Below are positions 48,783 to 58,196 of a DNA stretch of 64,000 nucleotides, piece by piece. Source of the DNA: Clostridiaceae bacterium (lineage in GTDB: Bacteria > Bacillota > Clostridia > Lachnospirales > Lachnospiraceae); contig CAJSZV010000003.1 in the NCBI GenBank assembly GCA_910574345.1, forward strand, positions 124,001 to 188,000, written 5' to 3'. The notes below the pieces were generated by a model, which did not search any database, was not told the DNA's origin, and saw nothing but the letters and a program-made list of their open reading frames with translations. The position numbers and the translations under genes were made by a program. Each line of letters begins with the position of its first letter. The stretch's first letter is position 1.

Positions 48783-50078
48783 ATGAAAAAGGTATATACC
48801 TGTTTCTGTACGGATGTTATTCATGAAGGCCACTTGAATATTATTCATGAAGCTCAAAAATATGGAGAAGTTATCGTCGGAATCTTAAGTGATGAGGCAA
48901 TGATCCGTTTTAATCGGTTTCCTACAATTTCATTTGATGAACGTGTAAGAATTGTTCAGGACCTGGAAACGGTCAGCCGGGTGGTGGTGCAGGATGATGC
49001 AATGTATGATCAGGTGATCAAGGATCTTAAACCAGACTATGTAATACATGGGGATAATTGGAAGAATGGACCAATGAAGGCTATTCGCGATAATGTGAAA
49101 GCTCTTTTGGGGACATATGGCGGAAAGGTTATTGATGTTCCATATACATTTAATGAGAATGTGAAGCGTATTGACAAACGTATTAAAGAAAAACTGGCTA
49201 TGCCAGAGTATAGGAGAAAACGCCTAAGACAACTCATTAAAATTTGTCCGATCGTAAAGGTGCTGGAAGTACATAGTGGATTAACAGGATTAATTGCAGA
49301 AAAAACAATTATTGAAAGCAATGGTGAATTGGATCAGTTTGATGCCATGTGGATTAGTTCTCTTTGTGATTCAACATCCAAGGGAAAACCGGATATTGAG
49401 GTAGTAGATATGTCTTCACGGTTTCGTACAATTGATGATGTGACAGAAGTAACAACAAAGCCAATTATTTTTGATGGAGATACAGGAGGATTGATTGAAC
49501 ATTTTGTATATACAGTTCGTACCTTAGAGCGTATGGGAGTTTCCGCAATTATTATTGAAGATAAAATAGGGCTGAAAAAGAATTCTCTTTTTGGAACGGA
49601 TGTGGAACAGACACAAGATACAATAGAACATTTTTGTAAAAAGATCCAAGCGGGGAAAAAGATTCAATTAACAGATGATTTTATGATAATTGCCCGAATT
49701 GAAAGTTTGATTTTAGAGAAGGGTATAGATAATGCTTTAGAGCGCGCGGATGCATATGTCAATGCTGGTTCTGATGGAATCATGATTCACAGCAGAAAGG
49801 AAGACCCACAGGAAATTTTAGAATTTTGTGATCGATTTAGAGCTAAGAACTCCCATACGCCTCTTGTAGTTGTTCCATCGTCTTTCCATTCTGTAACAGA
49901 ATCGGAATTAATAAAACATGGTGTCAATATTGTAATTTATGCGAATCAATTGACTCGAAGCGCATTCCCTGCTATGGAGCAGACTGCCAGGGATATTTTA
50001 AAATATCATCGGGCTCTTGAAGCGGACAGCCGGCTTATGCCTATTAGAGACATTTTAACATTGATTGACGAACTGTAG
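48783..50078 (+). CDS. Phosphoenolpyruvate mutase with N-terminal cytidylyltransferase-like domain (second copy)
   Basis: 431 residues, same two-domain plan as 18925-20226. The N-terminal domain has HEGH near residue 14 and VIHGDNW near 90. The mutase domain has DSTSKGKPD, DGDTGG and EDKIGLKKNS starting near residue 259. ATG 48783 has GGAGGT five bases upstream; an in-frame ATG at 48762 lacks one. Clearly paralogous to the locus 1 enzyme but AT-richer, so the two were probably acquired separately rather than by a recent local duplication. The decarboxylase follows after 21 bases. Confidence 0.94.
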   Translation: MKKVYTCFCTDVIHEGHLNIIHEAQKYGEVIVGILSDEAMIRFNRFPTISFDERVRIVQDLETVSRVVVQDDAMYDQVIKDLKPDYVIHGDNWKNGPMKAIRDNVKALLGTYGGKVIDVPYTFNENVKRIDKRIKEKLAMPEYRRKRLRQLIKICPIVKVLEVHSGLTGLIAEKTIIESNGELDQFDAMWISSLCDSTSKGKPDIEVVDMSSRFRTIDDVTEVTTKPIIFDGDTGGLIEHFVYTVRTLERMGVSAIIIEDKIGLKKNSLFGTDVEQTQDTIEHFCKKIQAGKKIQLTDDFMIIARIESLILEKGIDNALERADAYVNAGSDGIMIHSRKEDPQEILEFCDRFRAKNSHTPLVVVPSSFHSVTESELIKHGVNIVIYANQLTRSAFPAMEQTARDILKYHRALEADSRLMPIRDILTLIDEL

Positions 50079-50099
50079 GCACCTGAAAGGAAATGAATT

Positions 50100-51221
50100 A
50101 TGAAAATAGAGCGTCTGATAGAAATACTTGATGCAGACTTTTTCACGGGAGTACCGGATTCTCAGCTTAGGACACTTTGTGATTATTTGACTGATCGTTA
50201 TGGAATTAATCCGAACCATCATGTGATAGCTGCCAATGAGGGGAATTGTACAGCACTGGCCTCCGGTTACCATTTAGCTACCGGAAAAATTCCGGTTGTT
50301 TATATGCAGAACAGCGGCGAAGGAAATATGATTAATCCTGCGGTCTCCCTTTTACATAACGAGGTTTATGGAATTCCCATAATTTTTATTATTGGATGGA
50401 GAGGAGAGCCTGGAGCCAGTGATGAGCCGCAGCACATCTATCAGGGGAAAATAACAATAAAGCTCCTGGAAAATATAGATGTGGAGTCCTTTGTCGTGGA
50501 TAAGAGAACAACAGATGAAGAATTAGTTGAGAAAATGTATGAATTTAGAAAGATCCTTTCCTCCGGCAGATCTGTTGCGTTGATTATTCGTAAAAATGCT
50601 TTGGTTTATGATCATAAAGTGATATATGAGAATAAGAACAAGATGATCAGGGAAAAGGTTATTCAACGCATAGTTGATATTTCAGGTAATGATCCTATCA
50701 TTTCTACAACAGGAAAAATCAGCCGGGAGCTTTTTGAAATACGAGAAAGTTCAGGAAAAAATCATAAATGTGATTTCTTAACAGTCGGTTCTATGGGACA
50801 TTGTTCCTCTATCGCATTAGGAGTTGCTTTACATAAGCCAAAAGCAAAAATCTGGTGTATTGACGGAGATGGTGCAGCACTGATGCATATGGGCGCTATG
50901 GCGATAATAGGTACAATTTCACCAGGCAATCTCGTTCATATTATTATAAACAACAGCAGTCACGAATCGGTAGGAGGAATGCCGACAGCGGCAGGGCAGA
51001 TCCATTTGGCGGAAGTTGCAAGAGCATGCGGATATCCATATGCGGTGTGTATCAATAATCATGAAGATCTTGAACAGGAATTGTGTGAAGCTAAGAAGAG
51101 AAGTAAATTAAGTCTGATTGAAATAGGTTGTGCTATAGGTTCCAGAGATGATTTGGGGAGACCTACAACAGCAGCGTTGGAGAATAAGCAGAATTTTATG
51201 GCATATTTAAAGACAATGTAG
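50100..51221 (+). CDS. Phosphonopyruvate decarboxylase (second copy)
   Basis: 373 residues, same length as the locus 1 enzyme, with FFTGVPDSQL, catalytic Glu47 in NEGNCTA, MQNSGEGN, and the thiamine-diphosphate GDG in IDGDGAALMHMGAM near residue 253. Converts phosphonopyruvate to phosphonoacetaldehyde. Unlike locus 1, here it sits directly after its PEP mutase, the classic order. No aminotransferase gene for 2-aminoethylphosphonate follows. Confidence 0.95.
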   Translation: MKIERLIEILDADFFTGVPDSQLRTLCDYLTDRYGINPNHHVIAANEGNCTALASGYHLATGKIPVVYMQNSGEGNMINPAVSLLHNEVYGIPIIFIIGWRGEPGASDEPQHIYQGKITIKLLENIDVESFVVDKRTTDEELVEKMYEFRKILSSGRSVALIIRKNALVYDHKVIYENKNKMIREKVIQRIVDISGNDPIISTTGKISRELFEIRESSGKNHKCDFLTVGSMGHCSSIALGVALHKPKAKIWCIDGDGAALMHMGAMAIIGTISPGNLVHIIINNSSHESVGGMPTAAGQIHLAEVARACGYPYAVCINNHEDLEQELCEAKKRSKLSLIEIGCAIGSRDDLGRPTTAALENKQNFMAYLKTM

Positions 51222-51254
51222 GAAGAAAATAGTATATGCAGGAGAGTTTATATA

Positions 51255-51971
51255 ATGGCTAATATTGCATTGATTATTGCAGGAGGGTCCGGAGCACGAA
51301 TGCACCAGAATATTCCAAAGCAGTTTATAACTGTTAACGAGCGACCGGTTATTGTATATACAATGGAGGCCTTTCAAAATCATCCGGATATTGATATTAT
51401 TTCTGTCGTATGTATTGAGGGGTGGGAACGCATGCTGTGGGCTTATGCGGCTCAATTTAACATTTCAAAATTAAAACATATTATTCAGGGTGGAGAAAAT
51501 GGTCAGTCCTCAATTCGCAATGGTGTGTATGAATTAGAAAAATATTATAAGAATGATGATATTGTATTAATCCATGATGCGATACGTCCCATGGTTTCAG
51601 CTGAAATTATTTCCGATTGTATTGTTACAACCCGAAAATATGGATGCGCAATTGCAACGATTCCCTGTGCAGAGGCTATGATACAAACACTGGACGGGCA
51701 TATATCTACAGGCAGTTATCCACGAAATAATCTAAAGCGGACACAAACGCCACAGGGCTTTCCCATTGGAAAAATTTGTGATCTTCACAGAAGGGCACTA
51801 GAAAAAGGAATAATGGATTCGGTAGCTTCCTGTACATTAATGATAGAAATGGGGGAACAAGTATATTTTTCATCCGGTTCCGAAAAAAATATTAAGCTCA
51901 CTACGGTGGAGGACATAGATATCTTTAAAGCGTTGCTGGCAGCAAAAAGATCAGAGTGGTTAAAGGGTTAA
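51255..51971 (+). CDS. IspD/TarI-family cytidylyltransferase
   Basis: 238 residues. LIIAGGSGARMHQNIPKQF is the CTP-binding loop with the conserved Arg and Lys, LIHDAIRPMVS near residue 105 carries the catalytic Asp-Ala-x-Arg-Pro, and RTQTPQGF near 160 is the second signature. The family makes CDP-methylerythritol (IspD) or CDP-ribitol (TarI). In a glycan operon with an SDR gene next, a TarI/TarJ-like CDP-polyol role is likelier than isoprenoid synthesis. Confidence 0.87.
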   Translation: MANIALIIAGGSGARMHQNIPKQFITVNERPVIVYTMEAFQNHPDIDIISVVCIEGWERMLWAYAAQFNISKLKHIIQGGENGQSSIRNGVYELEKYYKNDDIVLIHDAIRPMVSAEIISDCIVTTRKYGCAIATIPCAEAMIQTLDGHISTGSYPRNNLKRTQTPQGFPIGKICDLHRRALEKGIMDSVASCTLMIEMGEQVYFSSGSEKNIKLTTVEDIDIFKALLAAKRSEWLKG

Positions 51972-51996
51972 CAAATATGATAATGGAGTGGAACAG

Positions 51997-53046
51997 ATGA
52001 ATATATATGAGAGTCGTACGTATATGGCGGATTTAGAAACAGCAATAAATCAAATTGCAGGCAATAAAGAGATGAAGAACAGCTCTTTTTTGATAACAGG
52101 AGCAACGGGAACGATAGGTTCTTTCCTGATAGATCTGCTAATACATAATAACCGAATAAATCATACAGAAATAAAAATATATGCCGTAGGACGCAGTATA
52201 GACCGTCTGTCCAAGAGATTTGATCCTGTCAAAACAGAGAGGCTGGTTTATGTGGAATATGATTTTCAACATCCGTTTGAAATAGAACTGAAGGCTGATT
52301 ATATTATTCATGCTGCCGGAAATGCGTATCCGGGCGCTTTTAACAGTGATCCGGTTGGAACAATTATAGGGAATATTGTCAGCACTTTTTATATGCTGGA
52401 GTATGGAAAACGATGCAAATCAAAAAGATTTTTGTATATTTCATCAGGGGAAATCTATGGTCAGGGGAGTCTGTCCATAAAGGATTTTTCAGAGAATTAC
52501 AGTGGATATATTGATTCTGCATCCGTGCGTTCCTGTTATCCTTTGAGCAAACGGGCAGCGGAGAATCTTTGTGTTGCTTATAGGAAACAATACGGATTAG
52601 ATACAGTTATTGTCCGGCCCAGCCACACATATGGGCCGACAATGACAGAAAAGGATAATCGAGCCAATGTCCAATTTGTTAGAAATGTTTTAGAAGGCAA
52701 AGATATTATATTAAAAAGCGACGGAAAGCAATTGAGATCTTATTGCTATATAGTTGATTGTGCTTCTGCTGTTTTGACTGTATTATTACATGGAAAAAGC
52801 GGAGAAGCCTATAATTGTGCAAATCCAGAAGCACAAGCAACAATTGCCGGTCTGGCGGAATTAATTGCAAAAATTTCAGGAAGAAGAGTAGTATTTGAAG
52901 AGCCGGAAAAGAATGAGATTGCAAATCAGACTCCAATCAGCAAACAGATTTTAAACTGTAAGAAGATAGAATCTCTTGGCTGGAAAGGCCTATTTCCTTT
53001 GGAGAGGGGAATTGAACATATGCTTAAGATTTTGAGTGGTGAATAA
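51997..53046 (+). CDS. NAD-dependent epimerase/dehydratase
   Basis: 349 residues. ITGATGTIGSFLIDLL near residue 35 is the NAD loop; the ~30 residues before it are unusual for the family. ISSGEIYGQG near residue 150 is the Ser region and CYPLSKRAAENLC near 180 the Tyr-x3-Lys pair. ATG 51997 follows TGGAGTGGAAC. Following a TarI-like cytidylyltransferase, it could reduce or epimerise a CDP- or sugar-linked intermediate. Confidence 0.87.
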   Translation: MNIYESRTYMADLETAINQIAGNKEMKNSSFLITGATGTIGSFLIDLLIHNNRINHTEIKIYAVGRSIDRLSKRFDPVKTERLVYVEYDFQHPFEIELKADYIIHAAGNAYPGAFNSDPVGTIIGNIVSTFYMLEYGKRCKSKRFLYISSGEIYGQGSLSIKDFSENYSGYIDSASVRSCYPLSKRAAENLCVAYRKQYGLDTVIVRPSHTYGPTMTEKDNRANVQFVRNVLEGKDIILKSDGKQLRSYCYIVDCASAVLTVLLHGKSGEAYNCANPEAQATIAGLAELIAKISGRRVVFEEPEKNEIANQTPISKQILNCKKIESLGWKGLFPLERGIEHMLKILSGE

Positions 53047-53047
53047 C

Positions 53048-53989
53048 ATGGATATTGGTGTGGTTATTGTTACATATAATCGTATTGCAAAATTAAAAAA
53101 GGCACTTAGGTGTTATGAAAAGCAAATATTACGTCCTGCATATATGCTGGTTGTTGATAATGCAAGCACTGACGGTACAAGAGAATATTTGGAAACCTGG
53201 AGAGCAGAGAACTCCGATTATAAAAAAATTATAATAACAATGACTCATAACACAGGCGGTGCCGGAGGATTTTATGCCGGAATGGAAAAAGCATTGGGAT
53301 TATCTGCTGAATGGATCTGGCTGGCGGATGATGATGCATATCCAAGAACAGACACTTTAAATAGGTTGTCTGAATATTATGAAGCACTGGACTCAGATGA
53401 AAAAAGTGATATTTCCGCAGTATGTTCCGCAGTATATAATTTTGGTAAGATTCATTTCGCACATCGGAATTATCTGGAGGTTACTGCCTTTAAAGTAAAA
53501 ATGACAGAGTCCACTTTGGGAGATTATAAAAAGGAAACATTTGATTTTGATATTTTATCATATGTTGGTTCCTGTATTCGGAAAGATGCACTGTTAAAAG
53601 CCGGATTAGTTGAAAAAAACTATTTTATTTATCGAGATGATCAGGAACATTCCATACGAATAAAAAAGACAGGACGTCTTGTCTGTGTGACCGGAAGTAT
53701 AGTAGATCATGATACGCCGCCCTTTGATGCAGAAGATATTAATTGGGGGAAATTTTATTTTAAAAGAAATGACTTTCTAATGATTAGAAAACATTTTCCC
53801 ATACACTTTTTTTTATTCAGAATAGTAAAAAGGGGAATTCAGGATATTTCTTTCCTTTCGAAGAATTCAAAAGAATTAAAAAAAATGTACTGCTATGCCT
53901 ATAAAGAGGCTGTAATGAACAGGCAAGGTATAAATAAGATCTATAAACCAGGGTGGAAGCCAGAAAGCAAAAAAAACGGAAAGGAGTAA
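53048..53989 (+). CDS. Family 2 glycosyltransferase
   Basis: 313 residues. VVIVTYNRIAKLKKAL opens the GT-A domain, VDNASTDGTREYL follows near residue 37, WLADDDAYP near 95 is the metal-binding motif, and YRDDQEHSIRIKKTG near 195 is the acceptor-side block. It resembles the galactofuranosyltransferase-like branch of GT2, but donor is unknown. Its 3' end carries GGAAAGGAG, a strong ribosome binding site with no well-placed start in the following gene's frame. Confidence 0.88.
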   Translation: MDIGVVIVTYNRIAKLKKALRCYEKQILRPAYMLVVDNASTDGTREYLETWRAENSDYKKIIITMTHNTGGAGGFYAGMEKALGLSAEWIWLADDDAYPRTDTLNRLSEYYEALDSDEKSDISAVCSAVYNFGKIHFAHRNYLEVTAFKVKMTESTLGDYKKETFDFDILSYVGSCIRKDALLKAGLVEKNYFIYRDDQEHSIRIKKTGRLVCVTGSIVDHDTPPFDAEDINWGKFYFKRNDFLMIRKHFPIHFFLFRIVKRGIQDISFLSKNSKELKKMYCYAYKEAVMNRQGINKIYKPGWKPESKKNGKE

Positions 53990-54031
53990 ATATTTCATTC
54001 CATATGCGGATTGTGGTATTTAATAAATCAG

Positions 54032-54724
54032 ATGTTAGAGGCGTTAAAAAAGGCTGTATATATGGCAAATATGGATTTGCCAAAATATGGACTCGTCACA
54101 TTTACCTGGGGGAATGTCAGTGGAATGGACCGGGAAAGCGGATATTTTGTAATTAAGCCAAGCGGAGTACCTTATGAGAAATTAAAGATAGAAGACCTTG
54201 TTGTGATGGATCTGCAAATGCACCAGATTGAAGGAAGTTTAAATCCCTCTTCTGATACGGCAACCCATTGTGAATTATATAAAGCATTTCCTCATATCGG
54301 TGGCATTGTACATACACATTCCTTGTGGGCAGCCAGCTGGGCCCAGGCCGGAAGGGGAATCCCCTGCTATGGAACGACTCATGCAGACTATGTTTATGGT
54401 ACGGTTCCCTGTGTAAGAAACCTGACAAAGGAAGAAATGGAAGATTATGAAACAAATACAGGAAGAATAATTGTAAAATATTTTCAGAACGCAGACCCAC
54501 AGGCAGTCCCCTGTGTTCTGTGTAAAAACCATGGCCCTTTTGCGTGGGGAAAAGATGTAAATGAAGCAGTTCATAATGCTGTAATTCTTGAAGAAATAGC
54601 TAAGATGGCGGCCTTAAGCGAGATCATTAATTCAGAGCTGAAAGAGGCGCCACAGGAACTTCAGGATAAGCATTATTTTCGGAAACATGGAGAATCTGCA
54701 TATTATGGGCAGAAGATTAAGTAA
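54032..54724 (+). CDS. Class II aldolase / L-ribulose-5-phosphate 4-epimerase-like
   Basis: 230 residues. MLEALKKAVYMANMDLPKYG and FTWGNVSGMDRESG open the protein as in AraD. PSGVPYEKL is the phosphate-binding part. HTHSLWAASWAQAG near residue 90 carries two of the zinc-binding His residues, and NHGPFAWG near 165 the third. It could supply or consume a pentose phosphate for the CDP-polyol branch of locus 2. Homology supports ATG 54032, yet no ribosome binding site precedes it; TTG 54011 is the alternative. Confidence 0.87.
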   Translation: MLEALKKAVYMANMDLPKYGLVTFTWGNVSGMDRESGYFVIKPSGVPYEKLKIEDLVVMDLQMHQIEGSLNPSSDTATHCELYKAFPHIGGIVHTHSLWAASWAQAGRGIPCYGTTHADYVYGTVPCVRNLTKEEMEDYETNTGRIIVKYFQNADPQAVPCVLCKNHGPFAWGKDVNEAVHNAVILEEIAKMAALSEIINSELKEAPQELQDKHYFRKHGESAYYGQKIK

Positions 54725-54752
54725 GAAAATGCCGTAGGAAGAGTGCACGAAT

Positions 54753-55949
54753 ATGATTTTAAAAATAAGGCGGACGAATTTGGAACTGCTATTTTATATT
54801 GCCCTGTTTTGTGAAATATTGGCGATGCAGATAAGTTTAACGACATTACCATATAAGGAACCACTGTTTTTGGGGGTTATGAAATGTTTGCGCTATATGG
54901 GATATATTTTGGTATCCATTAAAATTTTATATACGCGTATTGAGTACAAAGAGTTTTTTTTGCTGCTTTTTATTATATGTATGATGGGTGTTCGTATACC
55001 TTTTATCGGGCGGTCAACATTCCTGGCGTTTCTGTTTGTCTATGGAATGAAAGGAGTAAACTATAAAAAACTGGCCGAGTTAATGTGCGTTTGGCTCATT
55101 ACAGGGATTTTGGTTACGATTCTGGGAGGGAGCTTTGGCATTATAGAAAATTGGGGCTACGGTTTGGAATCATCCAGGCCCAGGTTTTCACTGGGATATT
55201 TCTATCCAAGTCATGCAGCCAGTGCGATTTTTTACGCGGTTTTACTTTTATGTTATGTTCTCAGGGACAAATTGAAATTATGGCATGTTATTGTAATTGT
55301 GATATTTGATTGCTGGCAATATAAAAAGACGGATTCAAGGACAGGTACAGTATTGATTATAGCTGCCGTACTTGCTTTTTATTGCTTAAAGACATTAAAA
55401 AGCGAATCTAAGAAAGAAAAAATCTGCAGAGTTATGACGTGGTCTTTCTTAATTTCAGCCTTAATTTCGTTGGGAGGCGCCATGTTTTATGATGACTCAT
55501 CTCCGAGGTGGCTGCAGGTAAATGCATTTGTTAATAACCGGCTGCAATTAGCCCACCGGGCAGTTAATCAATATGGATTCAGCCTTTTGGGACAGCGTAT
55601 TGAATGGATAGGCTATGGAGGCTTGGGACATGTATATCAACAATTAAGGGATACATATAATTATGTGGATTGTTCTTATATTAAAATTTTATTAGATGAG
55701 GGAGTTTTGTTTTGGATATTTATGTTAGTCGGTTTTACAATTGCTGGCAGACAGGCAGCAGAAAAAAAGGATATTTACCTGTGTACCGCTCTGATGTTTA
55801 CCGCCGTATATTCTATTATAGAACCCCGATTGTGTGAAATTGGATTTAATCCATTTATTCTTATGCTGGCGGTGCTGATTGATTATAAAGGGAGTTTTAT
55901 AACCGCGTGCGACAGGAATTATACACAAAGACAGTGGAGAATCAGATAA
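54753..55949 (+). CDS. Polysaccharide polymerase (Wzy-like membrane protein)
   Basis: 398 residues with about ten hydrophobic segments and a larger loop around residues 245-300 that would face outside, as in Wzy polymerases and O-antigen ligase-like proteins. The call rests on topology and on its place just before the Wzx flippase gene. It starts 28 bases after the aldolase gene. Sequence is unrelated by eye to the Wzy-like protein of locus 1, consistent with different repeat units. Confidence 0.76.
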   Translation: MILKIRRTNLELLFYIALFCEILAMQISLTTLPYKEPLFLGVMKCLRYMGYILVSIKILYTRIEYKEFFLLLFIICMMGVRIPFIGRSTFLAFLFVYGMKGVNYKKLAELMCVWLITGILVTILGGSFGIIENWGYGLESSRPRFSLGYFYPSHAASAIFYAVLLLCYVLRDKLKLWHVIVIVIFDCWQYKKTDSRTGTVLIIAAVLAFYCLKTLKSESKKEKICRVMTWSFLISALISLGGAMFYDDSSPRWLQVNAFVNNRLQLAHRAVNQYGFSLLGQRIEWIGYGGLGHVYQQLRDTYNYVDCSYIKILLDEGVLFWIFMLVGFTIAGRQAAEKKDIYLCTALMFTAVYSIIEPRLCEIGFNPFILMLAVLIDYKGSFITACDRNYTQRQWRIR

Positions 55950-55950
55950 A

Positions 55951-57396
55951 ATGCGAAGCCATAAATCTCTGACAATTAACTTTATAATGAATATCATTTT
56001 GACAATGTCTTCTTTTATTTTTCCACTGATAACATTTCCTTATGTTTCTAGAATTCTGCTTCCGGAGGGAATGGGGAAGGTATCTTTTGCTACCTCCATA
56101 ATTTCCTATTTTTCTATGATTGCACAACTTGGAATTCCTACTTACGGAATCCGCGCATGCGCCAGGGTGCGCGATAATGAAGAGGAACTGAGCCGGACGG
56201 TTCATGAGTTGTTTTTGATTAATCTGATTATGAGTGCAGCTGCCCATATGATGCTGTTTGTATGCATTATTCATATACCAAAATTTTGCCAGGAAAAACC
56301 GCTGTTTATGATTATCAGCCTGACCATTGCCTTTAATGCTATTGGTATGGAATGGCTGTACAAGGCATTGGAACAGTATACCTATATCACAGTTCGTTCC
56401 ATTGTATTTAAAGCTATTGCTCTCATTGCCATGTTTCTTTTCATTCATGAAGAGAAGGACTATGTGTGTTATGGCGGGATTACGATTCTTGCCGCTTCTG
56501 CTTCTAATATTTTAAATTTTATTAATATCCGTAAATATATTACTTTAAGATCATTAGGGAATTATAATTTGAAACGGCATATGAAGGCGGTCATTATTTT
56601 TTTTGCAATGTCTTGTGCAGCGACGATTTATACAAATCTGGATACGGTTATGCTGGGGTTTATGAAATCAGATGGAGATGTAGGATACTATAACGCGGCG
56701 GTCAAGGTGAAAACGATTCTTCTTGGTATTGTGACATCTTTGGGAACTGTGTTGCTGCCAAGGGTTTCTTATTATGTTGAGAATGGTTTTTGGGATGAAT
56801 TTTATAGAATAGCGGCAAAAGCCATTAAGTTTGTTTTGCTTATTGCCGTTCCTATCTGTGTTTATTTTATACTTTTTGCAGAGGAGACAATTAGATTTTT
56901 GTCAGGTGAACTCTATTTTTATTCGATTTTTCCGATGCAGATTATCATGCCCACATTAATATTTATCGGGTTGACAAATATTATGGGAATTCAGGTTCTT
57001 GTGCCAATGGGAAAAGAAAAGTATGTTCTGTATTCAGAAATAATAGGAGCTGTTGTTGACTTGTTTATGAATGCGGTACTGATACCCCAATATGCTGCTG
57101 CTGGTGCGGCTATAGGAACACTCGCAGCGGAGGCAGCCGTATGGGCTGCTCAACTTTATTTTTTGAGAATCTCTGTAAAAAAAATATATAGAGAAGTTCA
57201 ATACTTTTTTATTATGGGAGCTGCAGCATTTGCAATGGCAGTTTCCGTTTGGGTGAAATGGATGAACTGGAATGCGTTCATAACATTAGCAGTCTCGGCA
57301 AGTTTTTATGTGGGAGGCTATCTATTATTCTTATACTTGGTAAAAGAACCTTTGATTTTGGAAATTGGAAACAAAGTGAAAAGGATGTTAAAATGA
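55951..57396 (+). CDS. Polysaccharide flippase (Wzx-like, MOP superfamily)
   Basis: 481 residues, twelve to fourteen helices. The N-terminal ITFPYVSRILLPEGMGKVSFATS and the following AQLGIPTYGIRACA block are typical of RfbX/Wzx flippases, here of a different branch from the locus 1 flippase. Exports the lipid-linked repeat unit of locus 2. It starts one base after the polymerase stop and overlaps the acyltransferase start by four bases. Confidence 0.92.
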   Translation: MRSHKSLTINFIMNIILTMSSFIFPLITFPYVSRILLPEGMGKVSFATSIISYFSMIAQLGIPTYGIRACARVRDNEEELSRTVHELFLINLIMSAAAHMMLFVCIIHIPKFCQEKPLFMIISLTIAFNAIGMEWLYKALEQYTYITVRSIVFKAIALIAMFLFIHEEKDYVCYGGITILAASASNILNFINIRKYITLRSLGNYNLKRHMKAVIIFFAMSCAATIYTNLDTVMLGFMKSDGDVGYYNAAVKVKTILLGIVTSLGTVLLPRVSYYVENGFWDEFYRIAAKAIKFVLLIAVPICVYFILFAEETIRFLSGELYFYSIFPMQIIMPTLIFIGLTNIMGIQVLVPMGKEKYVLYSEIIGAVVDLFMNAVLIPQYAAAGAAIGTLAAEAAVWAAQLYFLRISVKKIYREVQYFFIMGAAAFAMAVSVWVKWMNWNAFITLAVSASFYVGGYLLFLYLVKEPLILEIGNKVKRMLK

Positions 57397-58196
57397 GAGA
57401 AAAGTGGATTGACAGGGCTAAGGGTATAGCTATGCTTTTAGTAATAATAGGACATGTAAGCGGAGATTTGGAAGGAGTATGGGATTTTAAATTTGTCTAT
57501 GGTATTCATTTGGTCATGTTCTTTTTACTGAGCGGATATACATTAAAGAAAAAAGAAATTACGAGAAGGTTTATTAATCAGAGATTTGACAGACTAATGG
57601 TTCCATATTTTTACACGTGTGCGGCAATTATACTTACCGATGTATTTAATAGTTATTATCTTAATCGTGATGGTTCTATTGAAACGATTACTGGTATTCT
57701 TGGAAGAGATTTATTAAGAAGTTTTTTTGCTTCCGGTTCATATAAAACATTTGGAACAATCAATCTGGGAACACGAATTGGAGCTATTTGGTTCTTGCCG
57801 GCAATATTTTTTGCCACTCTAATATTTCAACTACTTTTGAAATACATTGCAGATGATGGATATCTTGGGATGATCTCTGGCCTTATTGCTTTTACAGGAT
57901 ATCTTTTGGCGAGATTTATCTGGCTCCCATTTAGTCTTTTGGCAGGTATGATGGCCTGTTTTTTTCTTTGGATTGGTTATGAGATTAAAAGGAAGAAAAT
58001 ACTGGATCGGATAAGATGGTATCATTATATAGCAGCACAGATAGTATTATTCTTGGGAGCTTTCAATGATTATTGTAATGTTGCATTTGTGACAGCTGAC
58101 ATTTCCGATATCTTTATTTCTATACTCGTTGGATTATCCGGATGCCTTATGGTTTATTTGATTTCAAAAAGTGGTTTTGACATGTGGGGGGGGTAG
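57393..58196 (+). CDS. Acyltransferase 3 family protein, N-terminal part (frame broken at G8 tract)
   Basis: 267 residues as read. WIDRAKGIAMLLVIIGHV carries the catalytic His of acyltransferase-3 membrane enzymes, which O-acetylate or otherwise acylate glycans, and HLVMFFLLSGY follows. Eight hydrophobic segments are seen before the frame ends at TAG 58194, immediately after eight consecutive G. The next open frame continues the same domain without loss (VEYIGKISLTVLCTHLYS). One extra G would join both into a 672-residue protein with two acyltransferase domains. So this is either a phase-variable OFF state or a sequencing error. Confidence 0.85.
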   Translation: MREKWIDRAKGIAMLLVIIGHVSGDLEGVWDFKFVYGIHLVMFFLLSGYTLKKKEITRRFINQRFDRLMVPYFYTCAAIILTDVFNSYYLNRDGSIETITGILGRDLLRSFFASGSYKTFGTINLGTRIGAIWFLPAIFFATLIFQLLLKYIADDGYLGMISGLIAFTGYLLARFIWLPFSLLAGMMACFFLWIGYEIKRKKILDRIRWYHYIAAQIVLFLGAFNDYCNVAFVTADISDIFISILVGLSGCLMVYLISKSGFDMWGG

